Below are positions 1 through 6,470 of a stretch of 20,542 bases of DNA, one piece after another. The stretch comes from an uncultured Phycisphaerales bacterium (lineage in GTDB: Bacteria > Planctomycetota > Phycisphaerae > WQYP01): assembly GCA_903868035.1 (NCBI GenBank), contig CAIPTQ010000123.1, positions 1-20,542 of the forward strand. Reading direction: 5' to 3'. The notes beneath the pieces are model-generated. The model saw only the letters and a list, made by a program, of their open reading frames with translations. It made no database searches and was not told the DNA's origin. Within the stretch, counting starts at the first letter, position 1; every line of letters starts with the position of its first letter. The translations under genes and the position numbers were made by a program.

Positions 1-38
1 CTTCGTGCGTCTTCATCCCTTCGCGTCTTCGTGGTGAA
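1..38 (-). repeat. Dispersed ACGAAG-type repeat, partial copy
   Basis: Read on the minus strand this is a run of CACCACGAAG, GCGAAG and ACGCACGAAG units that begins right after the stop codon of the secreted-protein gene. The same sequence type recurs after the kinase gene (14358-14454) and at the end of znuC (18461-18543), each time in the same orientation relative to the gene before it. This copy is cut by the window edge and is more diverged than the other two. Confidence 0.75.
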
Positions 39-39
39 C

Positions 40-942
40 TCATGGCTTGGGCGTCCACGCCGCCTCATGCGTGATCTCCGTGTCCACCGTCCGCCGCACC
101 ACCCCGCGCCCCAGCGGGCTTTCCTCGGTCACAAAATGCACCGTCGATCGCACGCTCCACGCGACCGTCGGCTTCGCCCCGTCCACCGGCACGTTCGCCG
201 TGAACACCGCCGTCATCGTCGCCTCCTTCGCCGCCACCCCCTGCACCTGGAAATCCTTCGTCGTCATGCTCCCCTCAAGCTGCAGGCATTCAATCTCCAG
301 CAATTTCCGCACCCCCTTGAGCGCCACCGACCCGCTCACCAGCGCCGGATCGACATACTGCGGGCTGGTCCTGTCGCCCCCCATCGCGCTCTTGTTGAGC
401 TCCCACGTGTCCCCGACCTTCTTCTTCTCCTTGGTCCCGTACACCGCATCCGTGATCGACATCCGTTTGAACCCCTGTAGCAGCGCCAACTGGGCGTCGT
501 CCGCCAAGGCCCCGCCCTTCTTGAGGGTAAACGTCGCCTGGCCCCCCGGGTAGGTCAGCGTCAGCTCCGTCCCCGGCTCCAGCACCGCTTTCGCCTGCGT
601 CTGCGTCCCCTCCCCCGACTCCAGCGTCAGCTTCCCGATCACCACCGACACCGCCGTCTCCACCCCGGCCATATCCACCTTGTCGATCCGTATGTCCGCC
701 GCCAGGGTCACCCGCCGGAACGTGAGGTTCTTGCTGCTTACGCCGCTGGGCAGGTCCACCTTCTCGCTGGACCGCAGGGTATTGGTCGCGTTGATGCCGA
801 ACGCCTGCCCCGCCAGCAGCGGGCGCTGAATCCGGATGTCATACGCCACGTCATTTGCTCCCGCCACCCCGGCCCCCCGCGCCGCCGCCGCCCCCGCCAG
901 CACAATCCCCGCCGCCAGCATCAGCCTATTAAAAGCACGCAT
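40..942 (-). CDS. Secreted protein of unknown function, 300 aa
   Basis: The ATG at 942 is chosen because a Shine-Dalgarno-like AAAGGG lies a few bases upstream and the product then opens with a typical Sec signal peptide (MRAFNRLML, hydrophobic Ala/Val core, cleavage near the ARGA/GVA region at about residue 24). An in-frame extension to 1038 would bury the signal peptide and is rejected. The mature part alternates short hydrophobic and polar stretches, as in an all-beta periplasmic or surface protein, and contains a KKKVGDTWEL segment near the middle. There are no membrane segments after the signal peptide, no cysteine-rich motif and no recognised catalytic site. A hairpin (TGGCCC, loop CGCC, GGGCCA) lies just upstream of the ribosome binding site. 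The third codon position is rich in G. Function unknown. Confidence 0.85.
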   Translation of the reverse strand: MRAFNRLMLAAGIVLAGAAAARGAGVAGANDVAYDIRIQRPLLAGQAFGINATNTLRSSEKVDLPSGVSSKNLTFRRVTLAADIRIDKVDMAGVETAVSVVIGKLTLESGEGTQTQAKAVLEPGTELTLTYPGGQATFTLKKGGALADDAQLALLQGFKRMSITDAVYGTKEKKKVGDTWELNKSAMGGDRTSPQYVDPALVSGSVALKGVRKLLEIECLQLEGSMTTKDFQVQGVAAKEATMTAVFTANVPVDGAKPTVAWSVRSTVHFVTEESPLGRGVVRRTVDTEITHEAAWTPKP

Positions 943-1067
943 GGACACCCTTTCATATCTGGCCCGGCGGGGCCACGCCCGGCAAACCGCGGCATGCATG
1001 GAATCGTAACGCCTCAACCCCCGCAAAGTAACCCCCAATCACGCCGTGACGCGCCGTGCCGCGCGAA

Positions 1068-1152
1068 TAAAAAAGGGCCGGCCCCCCTGCCAGGAGACCG
1101 GCCCCGCCTGGTTGTCCAGGCCCGGTCGTCCCACGCCACGGGGACGATTCCT
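1068..1152 (-). ncRNA. Candidate structured small RNA or leader RNA
   Basis: On the minus strand a promoter-like site (1159-1187) is followed by about 85 bases with three consecutive hairpins. The first is a 7-bp stem, TCGTCCC (1147-1141) with GGGACGA (1132-1126). The second is a 6-bp stem, GCCTGG (1121-1116) with CCAGGC (1111-1106), closing on a 4-base loop. The third is GGGCCGG (1104-1098) with CCGGCCC (1081-1075) followed by six T, the form of an intrinsic terminator. ACCGG at 1126-1122 could instead pair with CCGGT at 1101-1097, which would break the terminator, so a terminator/antiterminator switch is possible. It matches no RNA class I can name; SRP RNA, tmRNA and the common riboswitch cores are not apparent. 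It could be a free small RNA or an attenuated leader of the secreted-protein gene. Confidence 0.4.
1069..1104 (-). terminator. Intrinsic terminator of the candidate small RNA
   Basis: A 7-bp all-GC stem, GGGCCGG with CCGGCCC, has a 16-base loop and is followed on the minus strand by TTTTTT at 1074-1069. It lies about 127 bases upstream of the secreted-protein start, so it would either end a small RNA or attenuate read-through into that gene. Confidence 0.6.
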
Positions 1153-1158
1153 GCAACC

Positions 1159-1187
1159 ATCATATCTTTTCGGGTGGATCACCTGAA
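1159..1187 (-). promoter_or_regulatory. Promoter-like site before the candidate small RNA
   Basis: TTCAGG (1187-1182) and TATGAT (1164-1159) are spaced by 17 bases, with the -10 matching five of six consensus positions. The -35 begins immediately after the T-run of the preceding terminator, which fits a compact terminator-then-promoter junction. The -35 is weak. Confidence 0.4.
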
Positions 1188-1188
1188 C

Positions 1189-1212
1189 AAAAAACGTCAT
1201 CGAACAATGACG
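1189..1212 (-). terminator. Intrinsic terminator after the PilZ gene
   Basis: A 6-bp stem, CGTCAT (1212-1207 on the minus strand) with ATGACG (1200-1195), has a 6-base loop and is followed by TTTTTT (1194-1189). It lies about 108 bases downstream of the PilZ stop codon. Confidence 0.6.
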
Positions 1213-1319
1213 CAGTCTAAACTCTCCCCCGCCAAACGCAACGAAAACAGCTCCGGATTTCCGCGCGCATCCGCGCGCCTCCCCACCCCAAAGTCTTCAA
1301 AGCCCCTTAATATTCCGCG

Positions 1320-1718
1320 TCACAGCAGCCAATCCATCGGCGGCTTGCCCGTCCCCTCCGGGTCCTCCACCCGGTCCAAAAACTTCGCCCCCACCTGATA
1401 CGCCTGCCGCAACGGCCGGCAATTCCGCACCTCGCAGAGCACCAGCCACCCCCCGCCCTCCACAAACCGCAGATTCAGCAGAAACTTCTCCCCCGGCGGC
1501 AGCGCCCGCTCCACCTGCAAACCCACCCCCTGCGCCGCCACGTTCACCAGTATCGCCGGCATCCGGGGCATGCGGCGGCCCAGCGGGCGAATCCACAGGT
1601 TCTGCTGCACCCGCCGCCGCGGGCTGCCCCGCTTCTCCGCCGGGGCCTTCTCGTCCAAGTCGCGCAGGACCGATAACAATTGGTGCCGCTCTTCTGCTGT
1701 CAGGGTCAGGTCTTGCAT
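1320..1718 (-). CDS. PilZ-domain protein, 132 aa (probable c-di-GMP receptor)
   Basis: The protein is small and lacks a signal peptide or membrane segment. After a short helical lead (residues 1-27) comes an Arg-rich RGSPRRRV segment that supplies the RxxxR c-di-GMP-binding motif, then a beta-barrel-like body with ILVNVAAQGVGLQVE, the place of the family's [D/N]xSxxG motif, here NVAAQG with Ala for Ser. The later CEVRNCRPLRQAYQVGAKFLD stretch has the usual PilZ end, a hydrophobic strand and a GAKF turn. Length fits a single-domain PilZ protein. The start at 1718 has a strong GGAGG five bases upstream. It diverges from the Nudix-like gene and is followed by its own terminator. c-di-GMP binding is inferred from the family; the Ser-to-Ala change might weaken it. 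Confidence 0.8.
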   Translation of the reverse strand: MQDLTLTAEERHQLLSVLRDLDEKAPAEKRGSPRRRVQQNLWIRPLGRRMPRMPAILVNVAAQGVGLQVERALPPGEKFLLNLRFVEGGGWLVLCEVRNCRPLRQAYQVGAKFLDRVEDPEGTGKPPMDWLL

Positions 1719-1787
1719 ATCGCCTCCAGTAGCCTATTTCTTTATCGTTTCTTTCAACGCCCTTGTTGAGAGATAGCCGCAGCCTCA

Positions 1788-1816
1788 TTCGCCGCCGTGA
1801 AGAACTCTGGTATCAT
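1788..1816 (+). promoter_or_regulatory. Promoter-like site placing a leaderless start
   Basis: TATCAT at 1811-1816 lies six bases before the ATG of the Nudix-like gene, with a weak TTCGCC 17 bases further upstream (1788-1793). There is no Shine-Dalgarno sequence. The expected transcription start would fall on or next to the A of the ATG. Confidence 0.45.
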
Positions 1817-1822
1817 CTGGCC

Positions 1823-2614
1823 ATGAACCTCCCCGCCAACCTCACCCTCCTCGCCTCGGCAACCCCTCCGCACACCGACCTTCTCCCCCACTGGCACCCC
1901 TCTCCCCCCATGCCCCCACTTGCCACCGACTACATTGCCGCGCGCTGGGCCGTCTACACCGCCGCCGCCCGGGCCGCCGGCCATTCGCTCTTCGACGGCC
2001 CCATCACCCAGCTCCTCGACGTACATCAGGAACCCACCCCCGCCGGCACCCGCATCGACCTTCACCTGGCCCCCGCCCAGTACAAGGATTTCCTCGTCAC
2101 CCGCCTGCGTGACCGCCCCTGGTTTGAAGCCCACGCCCCCGATGCCATGACCCTGGCCCTGGGCAACTCCGCCCTCCCCACCCACGGCAACCACGCCTTG
2201 CTGGGCCTGCGCTCCCCGCGCGTCAGCGCCTATCCCGGCCGGCTGCACCTCATCGGCGGCGTCCTGGAAGCCTTGGGCACCCCGCAGTTCCCCGCCCATC
2301 GTGCCGGCATCGAAGCCCACCTCTTGCAGGAACTCGTGGAGGAAATCGGCCTGGTCCCCGGCGAGGAACGCCGCGATGGGTGGCCGCGCTTTCTGGCCGT
2401 CGCCCACGATGATTTCCTGGGTCAGCCCGAGCTCATCTGGCAATGGGAACTTGACGTGCCGCTGGAAGATTTGCTTCCGCGTCTGGACCCCGCCGAGCAC
2501 ACGTCCGCCCTCATCCTCCAGAAATCCGCCATGACCCCCGCCCTCTGGCCCCAACTCACACCCGTGGCCCAGCAAGCCTGGCTTATGTGGTCATTGAATC
2601 CATTGAATCAATGA
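1823..2614 (+). CDS. Nudix-like hydrolase, 263 aa
   Basis: A Nudix-box-like motif lies around residues 140-175: LIGGVLEALG, then about 13 residues, then LLQELVEEIGL. This fits the consensus GX5EX7REUXEEXGU if the Arg of RE is replaced by Gln and extra residues sit between the two halves. The acidic EExG metal-binding core is intact. The 135 residues in front show no known domain; the HQEPTPAGTRIDLHLAPAQYKDFLVTRLRD segment could be a beta-rich lead as in larger Nudix proteins. The substrate, normally a nucleoside diphosphate linked to another group, cannot be predicted. The start is the ATG at 1823; an upstream in-frame extension has no support and a -10-like TATCAT sits six bases before the ATG. 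The codons are almost all C-ending. The last codons and the stop lie in a short repeat (2591-2628). Confidence 0.65.
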   Translation: MNLPANLTLLASATPPHTDLLPHWHPSPPMPPLATDYIAARWAVYTAAARAAGHSLFDGPITQLLDVHQEPTPAGTRIDLHLAPAQYKDFLVTRLRDRPWFEAHAPDAMTLALGNSALPTHGNHALLGLRSPRVSAYPGRLHLIGGVLEALGTPQFPAHRAGIEAHLLQELVEEIGLVPGEERRDGWPRFLAVAHDDFLGQPELIWQWELDVPLEDLLPRLDPAEHTSALILQKSAMTPALWPQLTPVAQQAWLMWSLNPLNQ

Positions 2615-2628
2615 ATCAATGATTCAAT
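2591..2628 (+). repeat. TGAATC-type short tandem repeat with a 9-bp hairpin
   Basis: The unit TTGAATC/ATGAATC recurs about four times at 7 to 9 base steps. ATTGAATCA (2602-2610) and TGATTCAAT (2620-2628) are exact inverted copies around a 9-base loop. It encodes the last residues (SLNPLNQ) and stop of the Nudix-like protein. The stem is AT-rich and has only a short T tail, so termination is possible but weak. Confidence 0.6.
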
Positions 2629-2701
2629 TTCCCCCGCCCCTTGCCCTTTCCCCCCATCCCGGCTAAAACCCTTCCTTTCGTGTCCTTTTTTGGAACCATA
2701 C

Positions 2702-3433
2702 ATGAACATGCGTCTAACCGTTATCCTGCTGTCCCTGGCCCTGGGCGCCACGGCGTGGGCGCAAGCCCCCGCGACCGCTCCGGCCACCGCCCCGGCCTCG
2801 CAACCGGCCACGGCAACCGCCCCGGCGCTGACCGCCGCCGACAAGGAACACATGGCCTACGCCCTGGGCCTCCAGCTTGGCTCCCGCCTCAAGGGCGTCG
2901 ATCTGGACACCGCCGCCCTCGTCGCCGGCATCAAGGACGCCGCCTCGGACGCCAAGCCCAAGATGACCGACAAGGAAATCCAGGACAGCCTCATGGCCCT
3001 CCAGCAGCTCGTCATGGCCCAGGCCGAGGTGCAGATCGCCGCCGCCGCCGACAAGAACCAGAAGGCCGGCGATGCCTTCCTCGTCGAGAACGGCAAGAAA
3101 GACGGCGTGAAAACCACCGCCTCGGGCCTGCAATACAAAGTCCTCAAGGCCGGCGCCGGCAAATCCCCCAAGGCCACCGACACCGTCTCGGTCAACTACC
3201 GCGGCACCCTCATCACCGGCAAGGAATTCGACGCCTCCACCGACGGCCCGGTCTCCTTCCCCGTCAACCGCGTCATCCCCGGCTGGACCGAAGCCCTCCA
3301 GCTCATGAAGGTCGGCGACAAGTTCCAGATCTTCGTCCCCGCCAAGCTCGCCTATGCCGACCGCGGCGCGGGCCCGGACATCGGCCCCAACGAAGTGCTG
3401 ATTTTTGACGTGGAGTTGCTGGAAGTGAAGTAG
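2702..3433 (+). CDS. Exported FKBP-type peptidyl-prolyl cis-trans isomerase, 243 aa
   Basis: The protein catalyses cis-trans isomerisation of Xaa-Pro bonds and probably assists folding outside the cytoplasm. Residues 1-20 form a Sec signal peptide ending ATAWAQ. A low-complexity Ala-Pro-Thr linker follows (about 21-45), then an FKBP N-terminal dimerisation-like region (DKEHMAYALGLQLGSRL, the place of SYALG in Mip/FkpA proteins) and the FKBP_C domain from about residue 135 with ASGLQYKVLKAG, VNYRGTLITGKEFDAS, VIPGWTEALQLMKVGDK, LAYADRGAG and NEVLIFDVELLEV. The domain order and length match the Mip/FkpA group. The first ATG (2702) or the second (2708) could serve; a GGA lies 8 bases before the first. 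The codons are strongly C-ending, unlike the gene that follows. Confidence 0.92.
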   Translation: MNMRLTVILLSLALGATAWAQAPATAPATAPASQPATATAPALTAADKEHMAYALGLQLGSRLKGVDLDTAALVAGIKDAASDAKPKMTDKEIQDSLMALQQLVMAQAEVQIAAAADKNQKAGDAFLVENGKKDGVKTTASGLQYKVLKAGAGKSPKATDTVSVNYRGTLITGKEFDASTDGPVSFPVNRVIPGWTEALQLMKVGDKFQIFVPAKLAYADRGAGPDIGPNEVLIFDVELLEVK

Positions 3434-3514
3434 CGCCAACCCCCAAGACGTTTTGCGCCACGCCTTTCCCCACGACATCTGCGTGAAACAATACACTGAT
3501 TTCAGGAGAAAACG

Positions 3515-4606
3515 ATGCGGGCATGGATGCTGGTCGGTGGAGTCATTGGTGGGATACTGATCACGACGGCGCTGGGGCAGACGACGAGTATGCCGGCGAC
3601 GGCACCTGTGACCACGGCGGCGAGCCGGCCGGTGATTACGGTCAAGACTGCCGGGGAGTTCGTCAAGGCGCTGGGGTCTGATCGGATCATCGAACTGGCG
3701 GCGGGCGACTACTTGCTGACGGAGGTGAAGCGCGGGGTGGGGCCGAGCTATCGCTGGAATGAGAACATTGGCGGGGGATATGAGCTGATCATCCGGAACA
3801 CGGAGCATCTGACGATTCGCGGGGCGGGGAAGGAGCCGGCGCACATCGTGACGAAGGATGAATATGCCACGGTGCTGAATTTCGACACGTGCAAGGATGT
3901 GGAACTGGTGAACCTGAAGCTGGGTCATGCGGTGGCGAAAGGGGCGTGCTCGGGCGGCGTGGTGAAGGTGGAGAATTGCGCGGGGATGCGCCTCGAGCGG
4001 TGCGACCTGTATGGCTCGGGGATTCACGGGTTGGAATTGAAGAAGGTGCAGGATCTCGCTTTCGTCGAATCGATCATTGAGGATTGCAGTTACGGCCTGG
4101 TGGTGGCGCAGGATTGCCAGGGGCTGCGGTTTGAGAAGGCGATTTTTCGGGGCTGTCAGGATATGTACGGGTTTGATTTGACGGACTGCCTGAAGGTGGA
4201 GTTGAAGGATTGCATGATTGCCGACAATCTGCTGGGCAGGGATGGCCAGACGCTGTTTAAGACGAACCTGTCGGACAAGGACATGGCGATGCACGTGACG
4301 GGGGGAACGATCAAGCACAATGCGGCCAAGGCGCTGGTGAATGTGCCGGAGATGCTGGTGGTGGAGGGCGCGATGGTGGAGGGGAACAGTTGGCAGGCGG
4401 CGCCGTCGGTACAGAAGGCGCGGGGCACGCGGGTGGCGCAGGCGAGCGGGAGCTCGGTCTACACGACGGATCTGGGGGATTATTCTTTCGGGGCGATTGC
4501 GATGAAGGTGTACGGGATCGGGGACCGGTGGCGGGAAATCCGGACGGCCAATCCACTGGCGAAGGAGCCAATCTGGCCGGATACGAAGATCATTATTCCG
4601 CGGTGA
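3515..4606 (+). CDS. Secreted right-handed beta-helix protein with LysM-like C-terminus, 363 aa
   Basis: A signal peptide (residues 1-21, cleaved near ALGQ/TTS) is followed by a Thr/Ala/Pro-rich linker and then successive beta-helix coils: LTIRGAGKEP, VELVNLKLGHA, VVKVENCAGMRLERCDLYGSG, LELKKVQDLAFVESII, GLRFEKAIFRGC, KVELKDCMIADN. This is the NosD/parallel beta-helix pattern often seen in surface polysaccharide-binding or polysaccharide-cleaving proteins, but no catalytic set is evident. The last 45 residues (YSFGAIAMKVYGIGDRWREI, then TANPL and WPDTKIIIPR) match the spacing of a LysM domain: 'SIA..YG...W..I...N', then 'P...L.IP'. A peptidoglycan- or glycan-anchoring role is inferred. AGGAGA lies a few bases before the ATG. 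The gene is strikingly G-ending at third positions between two C-ending neighbours. Confidence 0.8.
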   Translation: MRAWMLVGGVIGGILITTALGQTTSMPATAPVTTAASRPVITVKTAGEFVKALGSDRIIELAAGDYLLTEVKRGVGPSYRWNENIGGGYELIIRNTEHLTIRGAGKEPAHIVTKDEYATVLNFDTCKDVELVNLKLGHAVAKGACSGGVVKVENCAGMRLERCDLYGSGIHGLELKKVQDLAFVESIIEDCSYGLVVAQDCQGLRFEKAIFRGCQDMYGFDLTDCLKVELKDCMIADNLLGRDGQTLFKTNLSDKDMAMHVTGGTIKHNAAKALVNVPEMLVVEGAMVEGNSWQAAPSVQKARGTRVAQASGSSVYTTDLGDYSFGAIAMKVYGIGDRWREIRTANPLAKEPIWPDTKIIIPR

Positions 4607-4975
4607 TCCTTGTGGCGTGGTCGTGCCGAGGCCGTTTTATACCTGACCGAACACCGCTCAGAACATTTTTCGTGCGGAGGCGCGGATGGCGCGGTCGAAG
4701 GCCCAGGAGCGGATGTGGCTGACCTGTTATTTCATGGTGCGGGAGAGCGGGACGATCTGGCGAATCGCCGGGTAGAGGCATTTATCGGTGACGGGTTCAC
4801 TGGCGAGCCGTGCCGAGATGAGGGCTGAGATGCCAGTCTGTTCGATTTCCTCGCTGGTCCTGCCATTGGTGTCGTTGGCCGCTGTTGTTGGCCGTGTTGT
4901 TGGTTTACGTTGGCCACTTTCCAAGTCCCCCCATCGCGTGTACGCTAGTGTCAAATTTCACTACGGAGACCCCTC
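4607..4975. other. Intergenic stretch without a convincing gene
   Basis: No complete gene is convincing in these 369 bases. On the minus strand a 75-codon frame (4954 to 4727) has C-ending codons and a protein-like tail (EQTGISALISARLASE, then VPLSRTMK and a stop) and continues after the stop with SHIRSWAFDRAIRASARK, so an eroded gene is possible. A TTGGCC-rich direct repeat occurs at 4874-4915. Upstream of the mutarotase, TTTCCA (4918-4923) and TACGCT (4941-4946) with a 17-base spacer could be its promoter. Confidence 0.3.
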
Positions 4976-5419
4976 ATGCTTAAAACCCCCATTATTCATC
5001 CCCAGATTCTCGCCGCCCTCGGCCGCGCCGGGCACTCCTCGAAAATCCTCATCTCCGACGGCAATTACCCCCACCACACCAAGCGCGGCCCCAATGCCGA
5101 CCTCGTCTTCCTCAACTTCGCCCCCGGCATGATGAACGTCACGGACGTCCTCTCGGGCATCGCCAACACCGTCCCCATCGAGTTGGCCGAAGTCATGGAA
5201 CCCGCGCGCACGGGCGCCTACGCCATGAAAAGCGACCCGCCCATCTTCGACGACTTCCGCCGCATCCTCAAAGCCCGCAATGCCGCCCTCGACCTGACCA
5301 AGCTCGAACGCTTCGCCTTCTACGAAGCCGCCGGCAGCAAGGATGTGACCCTCACCATCGCCACGGGCGAGCAGAAAATCTACGCCAACATTTTGCTGAC
5401 CATTGGCGTGGTCATGTGA
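4976..5419 (+). CDS. RbsD/FucU-family sugar mutarotase, 147 aa
   Basis: RbsD and FucU proteins interconvert ring or anomeric forms of ribose or fucose before kinase action; this is a cytoplasmic oligomer of about 140 residues, and the length fits. Diagnostic features are the N-terminal HPQILAALGRAGHSSKILISD with the conserved catalytic-type His20 and Asp28, the PGMMNVTDVLSGIANTVPIE region, and the C-terminal ERFAFYEAA followed by TGEQKIYANILLTIGVVM, which holds the conserved Tyr-Ala-Asn of the sugar pocket. FucU-like specificity is more likely than RbsD from the FYEAA and GEQKIYAN signature, but this is not certain. CGGAG is placed well upstream of the ATG. No fucose or ribose transporter or kinase is next to it. 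It heads a tight plus-strand run. Confidence 0.88.
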   Translation: MLKTPIIHPQILAALGRAGHSSKILISDGNYPHHTKRGPNADLVFLNFAPGMMNVTDVLSGIANTVPIELAEVMEPARTGAYAMKSDPPIFDDFRRILKARNAALDLTKLERFAFYEAAGSKDVTLTIATGEQKIYANILLTIGVVM

Positions 5420-5437
5420 CCTGTTCCCGGATATGTC

Positions 5438-5950
5438 ATGCCCGACCCGACGCTTGACTATCGCTCGGCCCCCAAAAGCAACGCCCACAAAATGGCGCGG
5501 CTTATGTCGTTCGTGACGGGATCGTTGTACCTGCTGGCAGCCCTGGCCATTGCCATTGCCATGATCGTTTCGGCCTACCTCGATCGCGGAGGCTCCAGCG
5601 ACTTCACCCTGGGCAACTCCATATTCTACCTTTTTCTGTTCCCCTGCACGTTGCTCCCGGCATCCATGGGCCTGGGCTTCTTCTGGGTCGGCGCGGGCGT
5701 CACCCAAGGATTCGTGCGGCGGGTTAAATTCGGCAAATATCTGGCCCTGGCCAATTTCGCCTTACTCGCCGCGGAAGGCTCCGTCCTGGTCGTGGGACTC
5801 ATTGAAGACCGGCCCCGGGGCAAAGACCTGCTGCTGGTGGCCCTTATTTGCGCCATGGAAGTGGCATTCCTCGCGACCCTGGTGTTGACCATCTGGTGCC
5901 TGGAGCGTTCCCTGCGCCAAACCGCCGCTGACAAGGAACCAGTCCCATGA
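5438..5950 (+). CDS. Small integral membrane protein of unknown family, 170 aa
   Basis: Hydropathy by eye gives four membrane segments: LYLLAALAIAIAMIVSAY (about 30-47), FYLFLFPCTLLPASMGLGFF (about 63-82), ALANFALLAAEGSVLVVGLI (about 103-122) and LLVALICAMEVAFLATLVLT (about 131-151). Both ends are polar, with the N-terminus likely in the cytoplasm. No motif is recognised. The ATG at 5438 is 18 bases after the mutarotase stop, and the stop overlaps the ATG of the next gene (ATGA), so it is probably co-translated with its neighbours. Function unknown. Confidence 0.75.
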   Translation: MPDPTLDYRSAPKSNAHKMARLMSFVTGSLYLLAALAIAIAMIVSAYLDRGGSSDFTLGNSIFYLFLFPCTLLPASMGLGFFWVGAGVTQGFVRRVKFGKYLALANFALLAAEGSVLVVGLIEDRPRGKDLLLVALICAMEVAFLATLVLTIWCLERSLRQTAADKEPVP

Positions 5951-6423
5951 CCGACCGCCCCACCCTCCCCTACACCAGCCCCCTCCCCTTCGTCCACGAG
6001 CGTGTCGGCGCGGCGGCCGTCTACTGCTCCGACGGCCGCTACGGCGAGGCCATGGACGAATTCCTCCACGACTGCCTGGGCCTGCCCCACTACGACCGCG
6101 TCGCCATCCCCGGCGGGGCGGCCTGCCTCGCCGGCCACATGCTCGCCATGCGCGAACGCGGCGCCCTCGACCGCCAGCTAAAATTCCTCGTCGAATCCCA
6201 CGGCATCTCCCGCGTCGTCCTCATCGCCCACCAGGACTGCCTCTTCTATAAGCACAACGTCCACCCCACCAAACTCCGCCTCACCCCCCTCGAACAACTC
6301 CAAGCCGCCGACCTGGCCGCCGTCGCCAAACTCCTCCGCGACTGCCACCGCGATCTACACGTGGACGCCTACTTCGCCCGCCGGGTGGACGAGCAGGTCC
6401 GCTTCGAGCCGGTGGCGACGTAA
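5947..6423 (+). CDS. Beta-carbonic-anhydrase-like protein, 158 aa
   Basis: The protein keeps the zinc ligands of beta-class carbonic anhydrases: Cys27 with Asp29 and Arg31 in CSDGR (CxDxR), and His95 with Cys98 in HQDC (HxxC). Other family landmarks are YDRVAIPGG at 49-57 and FLVESHGISRVVLIAHQDC. It is shorter than classical beta-carbonic anhydrases (about 200 residues or more) and ends soon after the second motif, so the C-terminal helices are reduced. Such short relatives are widespread and their activity is rarely tested; CO2 hydration is inferred from the metal site. The start overlaps the stop of the membrane protein by four bases, suggesting coupled translation. The codons are very C-rich. 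Confidence 0.78.
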   Translation: MTDRPTLPYTSPLPFVHERVGAAAVYCSDGRYGEAMDEFLHDCLGLPHYDRVAIPGGAACLAGHMLAMRERGALDRQLKFLVESHGISRVVLIAHQDCLFYKHNVHPTKLRLTPLEQLQAADLAAVAKLLRDCHRDLHVDAYFARRVDEQVRFEPVAT

Positions 6424-6446
6424 CCGCACCTCCGACCGCACCTCCG
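6423..6446 (+). repeat. Two tandem 12-bp units
   Basis: ACCGCACCTCCG occurs twice head to tail in the gap between two convergent stop codons. No hairpin or T-run was seen. Confidence 0.6.
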
Positions 6447-6470
6447 GCATGAGTGACAGTATGGCTCGCC

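Noticed and set aside
943..1038. N-terminal extension of the secreted protein to 1038
   Set aside because: It puts about 32 residues before a clear signal peptide and skips the AAAGGG ribosome binding site.
1068..1152. SRP RNA, tmRNA or a common riboswitch
   Set aside because: The SRP core (GGAAGGAAGC type), the tmRNA ends and familiar riboswitch cores were not seen.
2714..4318. Long minus frame across the FKBP and beta-helix genes
   Set aside because: It spans two well-supported genes and a gap with a composition typical of antisense frames in GC-rich DNA.
4727..4954. 75-codon minus frame in the 4607-4975 gap as a gene
   Set aside because: It has no ribosome binding site, its start is a TTG over the mutarotase leader, and protein-like sequence continues after its stop; it is described only as a possible eroded gene.
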